Assembly: GCF_900103585.1 (NCBI RefSeq)
Contig: NZ_FNHV01000031.1
Location: forward strand, 23,124 to 87,123
Length of the DNA: 64,000 bases
DNA from: Streptomyces sp. cf386
GTDB taxonomy: Bacteria > Actinomycetota > Actinomycetes > Streptomycetales > Streptomycetaceae
Reading direction: 5' to 3'
The position numbers were made by a program, and so were the translations under genes. Shown here in pieces: positions 8,976 through 16,980 of the stretch (within the stretch, counting starts at the first letter, position 1; each line of letters opens with the position of its first letter). The notes beneath the pieces were generated by a model. That model was given only the letters and a program-made list of their open reading frames with translations, was not told the DNA's origin and did not search any database.

Positions 8976-9005
8976 CGTGGGCGTGGCCTTCTGGTCACGC
9001 CCACG
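8976..9005 (+). terminator. hairpin between WXG/Gly-rich gene and second mycosin
   Basis: A perfect 10-bp stem (8976-8985 with 8996-9005) with a ten-base loop lies just after the stop of the Gly-rich gene and just before the next RBS. There is no T run, so it may only attenuate. Confidence 0.5.
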
Positions 9006-9028
9006 TTCGGTATGGAGAGGAAGACGGA

Positions 9029-10360
9029 ATGGCCTTCACGCGAACCTTGCGTGCTCTGAGCGCCACGGCACTGACGGGCACGCTGATCCTGGCGGTGGCT
9101 CCTGCTGCCTCCGCTGACCAGACCAGACGTGACCAGTGGGCGCTGGACGCGTTGCAGGCTGAATCCGTGTGGAAGGTCACGAAGGGTAAGGGCGTCACTG
9201 TTGCCGTTATCGACTCGGGTGTGAATGCCGATCATGTCGATTTGAAGGACAACGTCCTCAAGGGCAAAGACTTCGTCGACGGCGACAATGATGCTTCGTC
9301 GGTTGGTGACGACGACCACGGTTCAGGGATGGCCTCGATAATCGCTGGGCATGGACATGGTCCGGGCGCAGCTGACGGTGTTATGGGGCTAGCGTCAGAA
9401 GCCAAGATCCTTCCGATTCGGAGTGATGTCGAGAGTGATTACAGTTTCGCTGATGAGATTCGCTACGCGGTAGACCATGGTGCTTCAGTCATCAACATTT
9501 CCGTGTACGTCGGTCAAGACAATCCTGCGGATCGTGAGGCGGTTACCTACGCGCTAGAGCATGATGTCTTGATCGTGACGGCATCAGGAAACAAAGGTCG
9601 GGCTAACGATATTGGTTTCCCTGGCGAGTACCCAGGCGTCCTGACGGTCGGCGGTGTTGATAAGAGTGGGAAGATTTGGTCAAATTCCAACTATGGACCT
9701 GAGGTTCTGCTGACGGCGCCTGCCACGCGGATTGTAACGGCAGGTGCGCCAGGTAACAGGCTTCGGATTGGAGATGGTACTTCGGACTCTGCCGCCTTCG
9801 TCTCCGCCGCCGCCGCCTTGCTTCGGTCAAAGTTCCCGAGCCTTACGGCGGGCCAGATTGCTGACCGACTTGTGAAGACGGCTGTCCTCCCGGACTCTGC
9901 CAAGGGGCTTTCTCTTCCTGACGAGAAGTACGGCTACGGCGCTATCCGCCCGCTTGCCGCACTGACGGAAGATATCCCTGCGGGCTCCAAGTACGGCCCC
10001 CTCAAGGCTCCAGTATCCGAGTCTCAGAGCCCCTCCGCTGCTCCCAGCGCAGGGAAGTCCGACGCCGACTACGCCGCAGAAACCGAAAAGGCAGACCAGA
10101 AGCAAATGCTGTTCTTCGTCGTCCTCGGCGTCATCGCCCTGGCCGTGATCGGCCTGATCGTGCTCCTGGTCGTGAAGCGATCCCGGCGCAGCAAGAACAA
10201 CAACGGTGGGCCCGGCGGTCCTGCTGGCTATCCGCAGTACGGCCAGCAGCCCTTCCCGCCCCAGCAGAACCCGTACCAGCAGCAGGGTGCGCCGCAGCAG
10301 CCGAACCCCTACCAGCAGCAGTCCACTCCGCCTCACGGCCAGTGGCCGCCCCAGCAGTAG
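9029..10360 (+). CDS. second mycosin-like subtilase with Gln/Pro-rich tail
   Basis: A protein of 443 residues, family S8. A signal peptide is cleaved near ASA (residue 29). The triad is Asp62 (VAVIDSG), His97 (DDHGSG) and Ser252 (GTSDSAA), with Asn188. The usual Pro after the catalytic serine block is replaced (GTSDSAAF instead of GTSxAxP), so activity is likely but not certain. A membrane helix at about 358-382 is followed by a cytoplasmic tail of QNPYQQQ-type repeats, unlike the short tail of MycP. Codon use in about 9250-9900 is visibly richer in A/T third positions than its neighbours, hinting at separate acquisition. The RBS GAGGAAG precedes the ATG. Confidence 0.87.
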   Translation: MAFTRTLRALSATALTGTLILAVAPAASADQTRRDQWALDALQAESVWKVTKGKGVTVAVIDSGVNADHVDLKDNVLKGKDFVDGDNDASSVGDDDHGSGMASIIAGHGHGPGAADGVMGLASEAKILPIRSDVESDYSFADEIRYAVDHGASVINISVYVGQDNPADREAVTYALEHDVLIVTASGNKGRANDIGFPGEYPGVLTVGGVDKSGKIWSNSNYGPEVLLTAPATRIVTAGAPGNRLRIGDGTSDSAAFVSAAAALLRSKFPSLTAGQIADRLVKTAVLPDSAKGLSLPDEKYGYGAIRPLAALTEDIPAGSKYGPLKAPVSESQSPSAAPSAGKSDADYAAETEKADQKQMLFFVVLGVIALAVIGLIVLLVVKRSRRSKNNNGGPGGPAGYPQYGQQPFPPQQNPYQQQGAPQQPNPYQQQSTPPHGQWPPQQ

Positions 10361-10384
10361 TGGACTGATACGACTCGGACAACC

Positions 10385-10418
10385 AGCGGGCGTGACGCGA
10401 CCAGGCGTCACGCCCGCT
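10385..10418 (+). terminator. hairpin terminator after second mycosin
   Basis: A perfect 14-bp stem (10385-10398 with 10405-10418) with a six-base loop. It also serves the facing minus-strand pseudogene. Confidence 0.8.
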
Positions 10419-10547
10419 TGGCATAGTGAGAGCGACTGTGTTCCAGTTCTGCTGGCGGAGGAACCACAGTCCTGGTGAGCGTCCGGCGACCTACGTTTCA
10501 CTGGCTCCTGGTGCCGCGGTAACCATTGCGTCCGGCACCCCGCACAG

Positions 10548-11119
10548 TCAGCAGCTCGGCAGCGTCCACTCGCACTGCGGGTCCGTCGTCCCGCCCGTGA
10601 CAGACCGCTCACCCCGAACACTGCAGACTGTCCGCCACACCCCGCGCAACTTGACCTGAGCCCCGGGGCAGAGCGTGACCGCCGCCGTCTCCCTCTCAAT
10701 CGGGACGGCCACGATGTCCGGGGCCTTCAACTCGGCCCACACCGTCTTCCCGATGCCGGCCTCGCGTGCCTGGACACCCCAGCGGTAGGGTCAGCGCGTC
10801 CACGCAGCAGTCCGCGTCCGCCGACGTCGTCCTCGCTGGGGCTCCGTACTTCTGGTTGCCCCTCCCCAGCGTCGCTCACCTCCAGCCGCAACAGCCCGTC
10901 CTCCTCGGAGTGGGTGATGCAGATACCCACTTGGCGGTCACCTGGGGCCCGAGCCTGCAGTGCGTTGGTGACCAGTTCCGACAGCACCAACTCTGCCGGG
11001 TCGATGACGTCCTGATTGATGCCCCAGGCGCCGAGCAAAGAGGTGACCAGGGCACGCGCCCTGGAAACGCTGCGGCGATGGCGGGATAGTCGAAACGCGA
11101 TTTGGTTCAGTACGGCCAT
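10548..11119 (-). pseudogene. broken RsbW-like ATP-binding regulator
   Basis: The N-terminal 95 residues are a HATPase_c_2 (anti-sigma/histidine-kinase-like) domain: N-box ELVLSELVTNALQ, G1 box EVSDAGEG, G2 GGRGLL. After GLL the frame is lost. The expected continuation VDALT appears one base out of frame, and YRWGVQAREAGIGKTVWAELKAP one further base out, which fits two single-base insertions near 10798 and 10782. The family continuation then reads to a stop at 10548. Streptomyces carry many ATPase-XRE-DUF397 neighbour sets; here the ATPase faces away from a broken XRE gene. Confidence 0.8.
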
Positions 11120-11323
11120 GACAGTCCCCCTGGGGAGAAGATGCTTGCCCGGAATCCCCTACAGAGAAGGCCAGTTGGGCAGCGGGACACCGGCGTCCAT
11201 GGTCAGCAGGAATGGACGCGCATCAACTCAATCTGCAACGTTTCCAGTTGAGATGGCAGCAACATTCCCTCTTTCGAATTAGGGCTATGTCGTGGCCCCC
11301 GCTGTTCTGCTAAAGGTGTTGGC

Positions 11324-12072
11324 ATGCTTGCTAACAACGCCACCTCAAGCCCATCGACCGTTCCTGGACGCCAACTTGGCGACGAGCTACGCAGGTTGCG
11401 AGAAGGGGCGGAGCTTACGACCGTCCAGGCGGCGGAGGCTCTCGACTGCACCAAGGGCAAGATCAGCCGCATCGAGAAGGGTCGCGTGGCGGTGAGGCTT
11501 CCCGACCTGACGGCCATGCTGCAGGCGTACAGGGTGTCCGACACCGAGCGTCGTGAGCGGCTGACAGTACTGGCTCGCAAGGCCAACCGGCGTCGCAGGC
11601 AAGGATGGTGGAACGTCGCATCGCGCCAGAGGGAGACGGGAGATGAGATCGAGCAGTTCGTGGAGGTGCGCCTGGCTCGGCAGCAGCGGCTGGCCGGCGA
11701 CGCACCTTTGCGTCTCTGGGCAGTCCTGTCGGAAGCCGTACTCCTTCAGCAGGTTGGCGGGCCGGAGGTGATGAAGGCGCAGCTCCAACAGCTCTGGGAC
11801 GTTTCCGAGCGCCCCATGTGACCGTCCAGGTGCTGCCGTTCTCCCGTGGCGCCCATGCGAGTATGTTCGGCCCGTATGTGGTGCTGGGCTTTCCCGAAGA
11901 GGGAGCTCTGGACGTGGTGTTGGCCGACAACCCAACCGGTTCGACCTGGCTTGAGCGAGAGGCGGAGGTCGCCCGATACCGGGACCTGTTCGACGCCGCA
12001 CGCACGTCCGCACTCTCTCCAGTGGAGTCCCGTGCCGTCATCCATCGCAGGGCCAAGGAGTACGGACCATGA
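11324..12072 (+). pseudogene. broken XRE/DUF5753 regulator (WhiJ-like)
   Basis: It starts with an XRE helix-turn-helix (residues about 18-75, KGKISRIEKGR in the recognition region). The DUF5753 domain then lacks roughly 50 residues: the sequence jumps from QGWWNVASRQ to DEIEQFVEVRLARQ. At 11813-11816 a run of four C puts a TGA after ERPM; one more C would give ERPHVTVQVLPF, and that frame continues to 12072 with the normal DUF5753 end (SPVESRAVIHRRAKE). There are thus two independent lesions. The following DUF397 gene overlaps by four bases and looks intact. Confidence 0.85.
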
Positions 12073-12272
12073 AGAACGCACGCCACAGCACGCTGGATCT
12101 GTCAGGCGCGAGGTGGCGCAGCAGCACGTACAGCGGTGGCAACAATGAGTGCGTCGAGGTGGCCGACGACCTGCCTCGCATAGTCCCCGTGCGTGACAGC
12201 AAGGACTCTGACGGGCCCGTGCTGGTTTTGAGTCCTCACGCATGGAGTGCCTTCCTCAATCACTTGAAGTGA
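12069..12272 (+). CDS. DUF397 protein, BldB paralogue
   Basis: A protein of 67 residues and typical DUF397 pattern: DLSGARWRSSTYSGGNNECVE, then a VPVRDSKD block, then SPHAWSAFLNHLK. Standalone DUF397 proteins are encoded directly downstream of XRE/DUF5753 regulators in Streptomyces and are thought to act with them, and the ATGA overlap with the broken regulator shows that arrangement here. With its partner inactivated it may be an orphan. It belongs to the same family as bldB at the left edge. Confidence 0.88.
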   Translation: MKNARHSTLDLSGARWRSSTYSGGNNECVEVADDLPRIVPVRDSKDSDGPVLVLSPHAWSAFLNHLK

Positions 12273-12790
12273 CTTCCGCGCGGGGTTGTCACCCGCGTAG
12301 GTGGATGAGGGTGGCTATAAAGCATGGATGCCGCACTCGGCAGACAGAGAAAATAGTGACCGTCTCTGGGGAAAGGCCTCGTACAGCTGTGGGCCGGCAT
12401 TGATTGATCATCACCGTATACACCCAGCTCCGTTTGGCCTGCACCGTGAACCGAGGACCCACGCGAGCCTGGAGAACGTCCTGTCCAGCCGGGCAGGCTG
12501 ACGCCTGCCCCGGTCCGGCGCGGGTTTCGCCGTTAGGCTGCACTGTCGAGGTCGGACAGCCGCACGAACCCGCCGAAGGCCGACACCGATGGGCCGATCG
12601 GTTCGGACAACAAGTGGAGTGCCCCACAGTCGAGCGAGCGGGTCAATAGCGGATGCAGCCAGAATGGGCAGGGGACAGCAAGCGCCTGAATCGTCAGGCC
12701 AGGGTCCCACTGGCCCGGAGCCAGATGGCGCATGGCACAGTAGTTCCTGTGTGTAATGCCGTGCCGAGTGGAAAAGACGGGAATTAATCG
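12273..12790. other. intergenic, no gene recognised
   Basis: About 520 bases in which open frames on both strands have no recognisable composition or family. The right end must hold the promoter of the following low-GC gene. I see nothing else supportable. Confidence 0.4.
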
Positions 12791-13336
12791 ATGAAGTCAC
12801 CCACCTTTGACGGAACTCCACAGCCGCCGTCCAGGCTTGCCACGCTGGCGTGGTTCACCTTTCAGTGGTTGCTGATCCCTGTTGAACTCACCATCAGGCT
12901 TGTGTGGAACCTTGTCATGCTCTTTGGAGATGGTGTGGACGGCGCTGAGTTGAGGGAGCCCTTGGCTCGTTTCATGTCGCCCGCGAGACTGGCCATTTCC
13001 CTGAGCCGCAACCCCAGTCGTTGGGAAGGGCATGTGAACTCTCTCTTTGGTCGTCTGGCTGATCAGATGAGGGGCAAGAAGTTTACCTTGGGTACCGTGA
13101 TTAGGTACCCGCAGATGCATGTGTCACGGGAGACTGCCGGTGTGCACAGCCAAGTGAAGGCCCTAACAGTCAACTTCCGTGAATTCCGAGGCGCGAACTA
13201 CCCTGTAGTTCAGTCCTCTCTCGCACGGTATGGTCTGAAAGCGAAGCCTTGCGCCGCAGGTGATCCAACACAAGGCTTGTGGGTGTATCTAGCCGATGAT
13301 CCCGGCACTCCCGCTGCTGATTCTCTTACTGCATAG
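12791..13336 (+). CDS. hypothetical protein with N-terminal membrane helix
   Basis: A protein of 181 residues; family not recognised. One hydrophobic segment (about residues 18-46, WFTFQWLLIPVELTIRLVW) is followed by a soluble region without motifs. Base composition is clearly lower in GC than the surroundings, and codons such as TTG, ACT and GAT are common, suggesting recent arrival. It lies between the broken regulatory trio and cassette A. Confidence 0.65.
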   Translation: MKSPTFDGTPQPPSRLATLAWFTFQWLLIPVELTIRLVWNLVMLFGDGVDGAELREPLARFMSPARLAISLSRNPSRWEGHVNSLFGRLADQMRGKKFTLGTVIRYPQMHVSRETAGVHSQVKALTVNFREFRGANYPVVQSSLARYGLKAKPCAAGDPTQGLWVYLADDPGTPAADSLTA

Positions 13337-13477
13337 GGTGCGTGCTGCAGACCAGAGAATCCTCGACCGTGGGACACGGAACACATAGATAAATGTCACG
13401 CCGCTGAGCTGATCGCTTCGATCGCGAGTGGGTGCTATGCCCGTGACCGAAGCGAATCGAGCGGCTTGGTGGATCGT

Positions 13478-14185
13478 TCAGCCAAAGACGGATCGGGTTT
13501 CTTCCTCTATGGTCATACGCTGACCCTGCCCATGTGTGACCCCGTCGTTCTGCTCTTGAGTCGGGGTTGGGATCTGGGAGGTTTCCCTGCTGAACCGTAC
13601 TGTGTCTCCGAGGCGAGACATCAAGCCCACGTAGACAGGCAGTTCGGCCAGGCTGGGAGTGCTCATGGTGATAACCAGAAGGTTCTCACCGAATGGCGAT
13701 GGCACGTACAGTTCGACATGGGCGAAAGTTATGGGCTGCTGAACCTGACCGCCACCGAGCTCCGTGGCATGAAAGGAGACGATGGCAGGACCGCAGCTCA
13801 GATCGACTCGGTGAACATCGCGGTGCTCTTCGAGGGAGAGCATCTCCTGCAACGACGCAGCGACTATGTCGGGCTCGTCCAATTGCATGTCGTCCATCCG
13901 GACCAGCAGATTCGCGATGCTCACCTCCCCGGCTTCAGTTTCGAACAGACCAACCGCTGCGTGCACTGTGCCGTCCTCCTCCAAGGCCTCTGCCATGGCG
14001 CCGTAGGCAACTGCAGCTACTTCTCGCTGAAACTCAGTTCCCCCTGGCCAGATCCTCAGCGCCAGCTCTTGGAGTGCCGCTTCGAATGCGTCAGGCGGCA
14101 GCATCAGCGGAATCTCATGGAAGTCCTCAGGCGATTCAAACTCAATGAGAACTTCATGAGTCGCGGGGAGCGATGTGGTCATCAA
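13478..14185 (-). CDS. cassette A third gene: FG-terminated soluble protein
   Basis: A protein of 235 residues; no signal peptide or membrane segment. It ends RSVFG. It belongs with the three other FG-terminated proteins at 26110, 41437 and 44883: each sits directly downstream of a large GFNPxPG WXG protein, has an early Leu/Pro-rich beta segment, a central PVELPCG-like element (here VDLSCGPA) and a strand-rich half. It follows the cassette A effector by about 30 bases. Function unknown. An adaptor, chaperone or immunity role is possible, and the terminal motif favours contact with the secretion ATPase (inference). Confidence 0.75.
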   Translation of the reverse strand: MMTTSLPATHEVLIEFESPEDFHEIPLMLPPDAFEAALQELALRIWPGGTEFQREVAAVAYGAMAEALEEDGTVHAAVGLFETEAGEVSIANLLVRMDDMQLDEPDIVAASLQEMLSLEEHRDVHRVDLSCGPAIVSFHATELGGGQVQQPITFAHVELYVPSPFGENLLVITMSTPSLAELPVYVGLMSRLGDTVRFSRETSQIPTPTQEQNDGVTHGQGQRMTIEEETRSVFG

Positions 14186-14215
14186 CGCCTCAATCCTCTT
14201 TGTGGCAGCACTCCG

Positions 14216-15649
14216 TCAGAGACTGCCAGCTGCGGGGGTATTGGAGCCTGTGAAGGCGTTGTATAGTCCGAGGCCGATACCGGGCGCCTGACCGGCGATT
14301 TGCGTACCGCGGGACCACCAAGACATCGGATCGAGGGTGCCGTCAGCACGAATTGCGCTCTTCAAGGAATTCTGCAGGCTCTCCGGTCCCCACTCGACAA
14401 CCTTGCTGAGAGCTCGCTCTTTGACGGAAGCACCCATAGTGTCGAGTACGTGATTGTCCCAGGCCATCTTCAGGCGGTTGCCCATGCCGGACGTGGTGAA
14501 TTTAGTGCTTCCTTCCGCATACTGCCGTCCGAGGCCAAACAAAGACCTTCCCTGGAGCCTGGCGGTATTGTATCCGGCCTCACTCAAAGCTTCGATTTTT
14601 CTGGCACGGTCGATCATTTGGACGCCGTTCTTGGCCGTCTTCATGGCAACCTTCACGCCTGCCGTGGCAGTTGTCGCCAGCTTTCCTAGCGGAACGACCC
14701 CGACCGCGTCACCCACAAGATCCATCGTGCTGATATTAGCGCCGCCGATCTTCGCGGCACCGTGTGTAGCCAGTGCTCCCAGGGAGAGAGCTCCACCGGC
14801 GAGAGCAAAGGCGCCTGAGAGAGGAGGACACCACAGGGTCAGGAGCGAAAGCACACCCATGGCAGTCGCAGCCATGCTCATCCAGTCGCCGATCTTTTTC
14901 AGCAGGTCGGCATGCTTGGTGCACCAGTTCTGGATCTTGTGCCCAAGGCGGGTGAAGGCGTCGGCGAGGCCTTCCCAGAAGCCCGGATCTGGTGCACCGT
15001 CCGTCGCCTTCTTGATCTGGCCGGCGATCTTCCGGGCATCCGACTGGTGTTCCTCGAGGAGTTCCTTCGCGTGCTTGACGATCGCCTCGAACTCGTCGAT
15101 AGCGCCTTCGAGTTTGCCCTTCGCGGAATCGAGGGTCTCTCCGGCCTGCTTCAACCGGGCATTTGCCGCGTCGATCTTTGCCTGGGCGTCCCTGAGCGCG
15201 GTTGGGTCGGAGAAAGACATTCCGGAGAGGCGGAACGCGGGATCCTCCGCGGCCTGGTTGTAGGCGTTGGTGGCGCTGTCGTAGTCCCTGCGAAGAGTCT
15301 TTTCACGCTGCTTGGCTTCGGTAGCGTCGGACTCGTACTGCCGTGCCTTGGACTGGTAGTGGGTGAGCATGCCGTGCCACGACTTGAGCTGCGTTGACGC
15401 TGAGCGGATGGCGTCCCGACTGTCACCGACGTACTTGGGCAGGTCACCGACCTTGCCCGTGAAGGCTTTCGCGGCTTCGCCTTCCCAGGCTCGTCCGCCA
15501 CCCTCGCCGCGGAGGGAGCGCAGAATCTCGTGAGCGCTGTCCAGGCCACTCAGCGCGCTGTTGAGCTTCGTAACGAGGTCGTTGACGCTCTCGACCTTGC
15601 CGGGTGCCGGATTGAAGCCGATCGCGGGGAAGTCCTGCGCGCCGCTCAT
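14216..15649 (-). CDS. cassette A large WXG protein, putative T7SS effector
   Basis: A protein of 477 residues. It opens with IGFNPAPGK, the start of the putative T7SS-secretion-signal domain seen in Actinobacteria, with the W-x-G turn RAWEGEA near residue 55. A long coiled region spans about 60-230. A hydrophobic hairpin at about 255-300 (WMSMAATAMGVLSLL and following) is followed by an Ala/Gly-rich part. The C-terminal 150 residues match no toxin domain that I recognise. Its ATG overlaps the stop of the small partner by four bases. Likely exported; the hairpin suggests membrane insertion or pore formation (inference). Confidence 0.82.
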   Translation of the reverse strand: MSGAQDFPAIGFNPAPGKVESVNDLVTKLNSALSGLDSAHEILRSLRGEGGGRAWEGEAAKAFTGKVGDLPKYVGDSRDAIRSASTQLKSWHGMLTHYQSKARQYESDATEAKQREKTLRRDYDSATNAYNQAAEDPAFRLSGMSFSDPTALRDAQAKIDAANARLKQAGETLDSAKGKLEGAIDEFEAIVKHAKELLEEHQSDARKIAGQIKKATDGAPDPGFWEGLADAFTRLGHKIQNWCTKHADLLKKIGDWMSMAATAMGVLSLLTLWCPPLSGAFALAGGALSLGALATHGAAKIGGANISTMDLVGDAVGVVPLGKLATTATAGVKVAMKTAKNGVQMIDRARKIEALSEAGYNTARLQGRSLFGLGRQYAEGSTKFTTSGMGNRLKMAWDNHVLDTMGASVKERALSKVVEWGPESLQNSLKSAIRADGTLDPMSWWSRGTQIAGQAPGIGLGLYNAFTGSNTPAAGSL

Positions 15650-16047
15650 CGTGCACCTGCCGCGGGACGAGCGGACGGCGAGGGGGTAGCCGGACTCGAG
15701 GGAGCAGGCGGTGATCCTGGCGTCGGGGACGGACCGGACGAAGGCTGGCTCGTCTTCTCCGCCTTCTCGAAGGCGTCGCGTATCGCTTGCTCGGTCTGCT
15801 CGTAGTTGTTCTTCGTCTGCTTGAGTCTCTCTTCGATGGCCTCGGTGCCGTCCGCGATCTTCTTGATCGCATTGTCCCAGGAGTCGTGGAACTCGTCGCA
15901 GGCGTTGTCGAGCGCCTCACTGCCGGTGCTCTTCGGGCCCACGTCCTTCAGGGCGTTAAGGGCCTTGCGCATGTTGTCCTGGCTGCTGTGCAGCTCTTTG
16001 ATGAGCCGGTCGAGATCGTTGACCTCGACCTTGAAGTGGTCGCCCAT
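15646..16047 (-). CDS. cassette A small WXG-like partner
   Basis: A protein of 133 residues. A helical hairpin of about 95 residues carries LDNACDEFHDSW, the Cys/Trp signature shared by all four type 1 small partners, then a disordered Ser/Pro tail of about 38 residues that the other copies lack. There is no strict W-x-G. It overlaps the large gene by four bases, as expected for co-folded partners. Role inferred from Esx-like size and pairing. Confidence 0.82.
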   Translation of the reverse strand: MGDHFKVEVNDLDRLIKELHSSQDNMRKALNALKDVGPKSTGSEALDNACDEFHDSWDNAIKKIADGTEAIEERLKQTKNNYEQTEQAIRDAFEKAEKTSQPSSGPSPTPGSPPAPSSPATPSPSARPAAGAR

Positions 16048-16456
16048 GAAGTCCCCCGTGTGTGCTCAAAGTTCGAATGCAAACGGTGCGGGTCAGTTCA
16101 GTAGCGTGATCGTATCTACCGATGCCGCGTGCTTGACGGGCGGGGCAGAGCGCACCGCTGAAGCCGACGGGGCGATGCTCGGTTGCCGTAGGTGGCCCTC
16201 GCAAAGCGGCGCGCCGGAACGCGGGCCTTTGTGCCGGCCGGGCGAACGGGCCAGTGACACAGCCCGCGAACGGCGGGCCAGGCACAGGAAGATCCGGTAT
16301 CTTCCGGCTCCTGATTGGCATGTCCTTGCCGCATTGCTGAGCGCCAAACTCAGTCGGGCGGGGGTAGCTCACGCGTATGGATGCAGTGAATGGACCAGTA
16401 GCGGTGTGAGTAGACCGGGCCTGCCTGCCATATTGACAACGGGGATGGGACAAGGG
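16048..16456. other. divergent promoter region between cassette A and an EsxB-like gene
   Basis: About 400 bases separating divergent genes. It must hold promoters for both sides, but I find no clear -35/-10 pair. The plus frame of the downstream gene is open back to 15806, yet its protein-like composition starts only near 16445. Confidence 0.4.
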
Positions 16457-16891
16457 ATGAGCACTCCCTTCGATGCGCCACAGCACAGCGGCACCGCCCA
16501 CTTGCGGCTGAACTCGCTACCCGCGGAAGGCGGCGGAGGGTGTGCCGGCAGGACCACCAACGTTGACACGCAGCGTCTGGACGAGGCTGCCAACGCGCTG
16601 GTCGAGCTGCGCGGTGACACCGAGAACGTCGACAACACGGCCGACGACGACTGCCTGAACGCCTCCAGGAACCTGAACAAGTACAGCGCCGGGGGTATGG
16701 CCGAGGCGGGTTCCTGGGCCACCGCCGGTTCCCTGGTGACCATGGACGTCCGTTGGGGGTCGCAGGTTCTCAATCTGAAGCGCCTGCTTCAGGACATCAG
16801 CGACAAGCTCCACGCCACCAAGGGGCACTACACCCGCACCGAGCAGGAGGAGCGGGCCCGGCAGAACTCGATCAGCACGCCCTTCGGGTGA
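16457..16891 (+). CDS. EsxB-like protein ending TPFG
   Basis: A protein of about 144 residues. A helical domain (from LDEAANAL) with a W-G turn (DVRWGSQ) ends with Y-x3-E (YTRTEQEER) and then SISTPFG, the same order of signals as EsxB (Y-x3-E, about 15 residues, SPFG). The N-terminal 45 residues are low-complexity. The start is ATG 16457 (GGGAC and AAGGG upstream) or ATG 16445. It is followed by a large WXG gene 89 bases downstream and may be its secretion partner. Confidence 0.78.
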   Translation: MSTPFDAPQHSGTAHLRLNSLPAEGGGGCAGRTTNVDTQRLDEAANALVELRGDTENVDNTADDDCLNASRNLNKYSAGGMAEAGSWATAGSLVTMDVRWGSQVLNLKRLLQDISDKLHATKGHYTRTEQEERARQNSISTPFG

Positions 16892-16980
16892 GTCGGCCGC
16901 CCGGGCCGCCGTAGCGCTGCCCGGGCCAGCCCATCGAGCCGGACCGGAACCCCTCACCCGAACGCGAGGAGCTGTCGCAC

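Noticed and set aside
13466..14266. Plus-strand frame opposite the cassette A FG gene
   Set aside because: The minus-strand reading has the cassette order, the VFG end and family resemblance; the plus frame has none.
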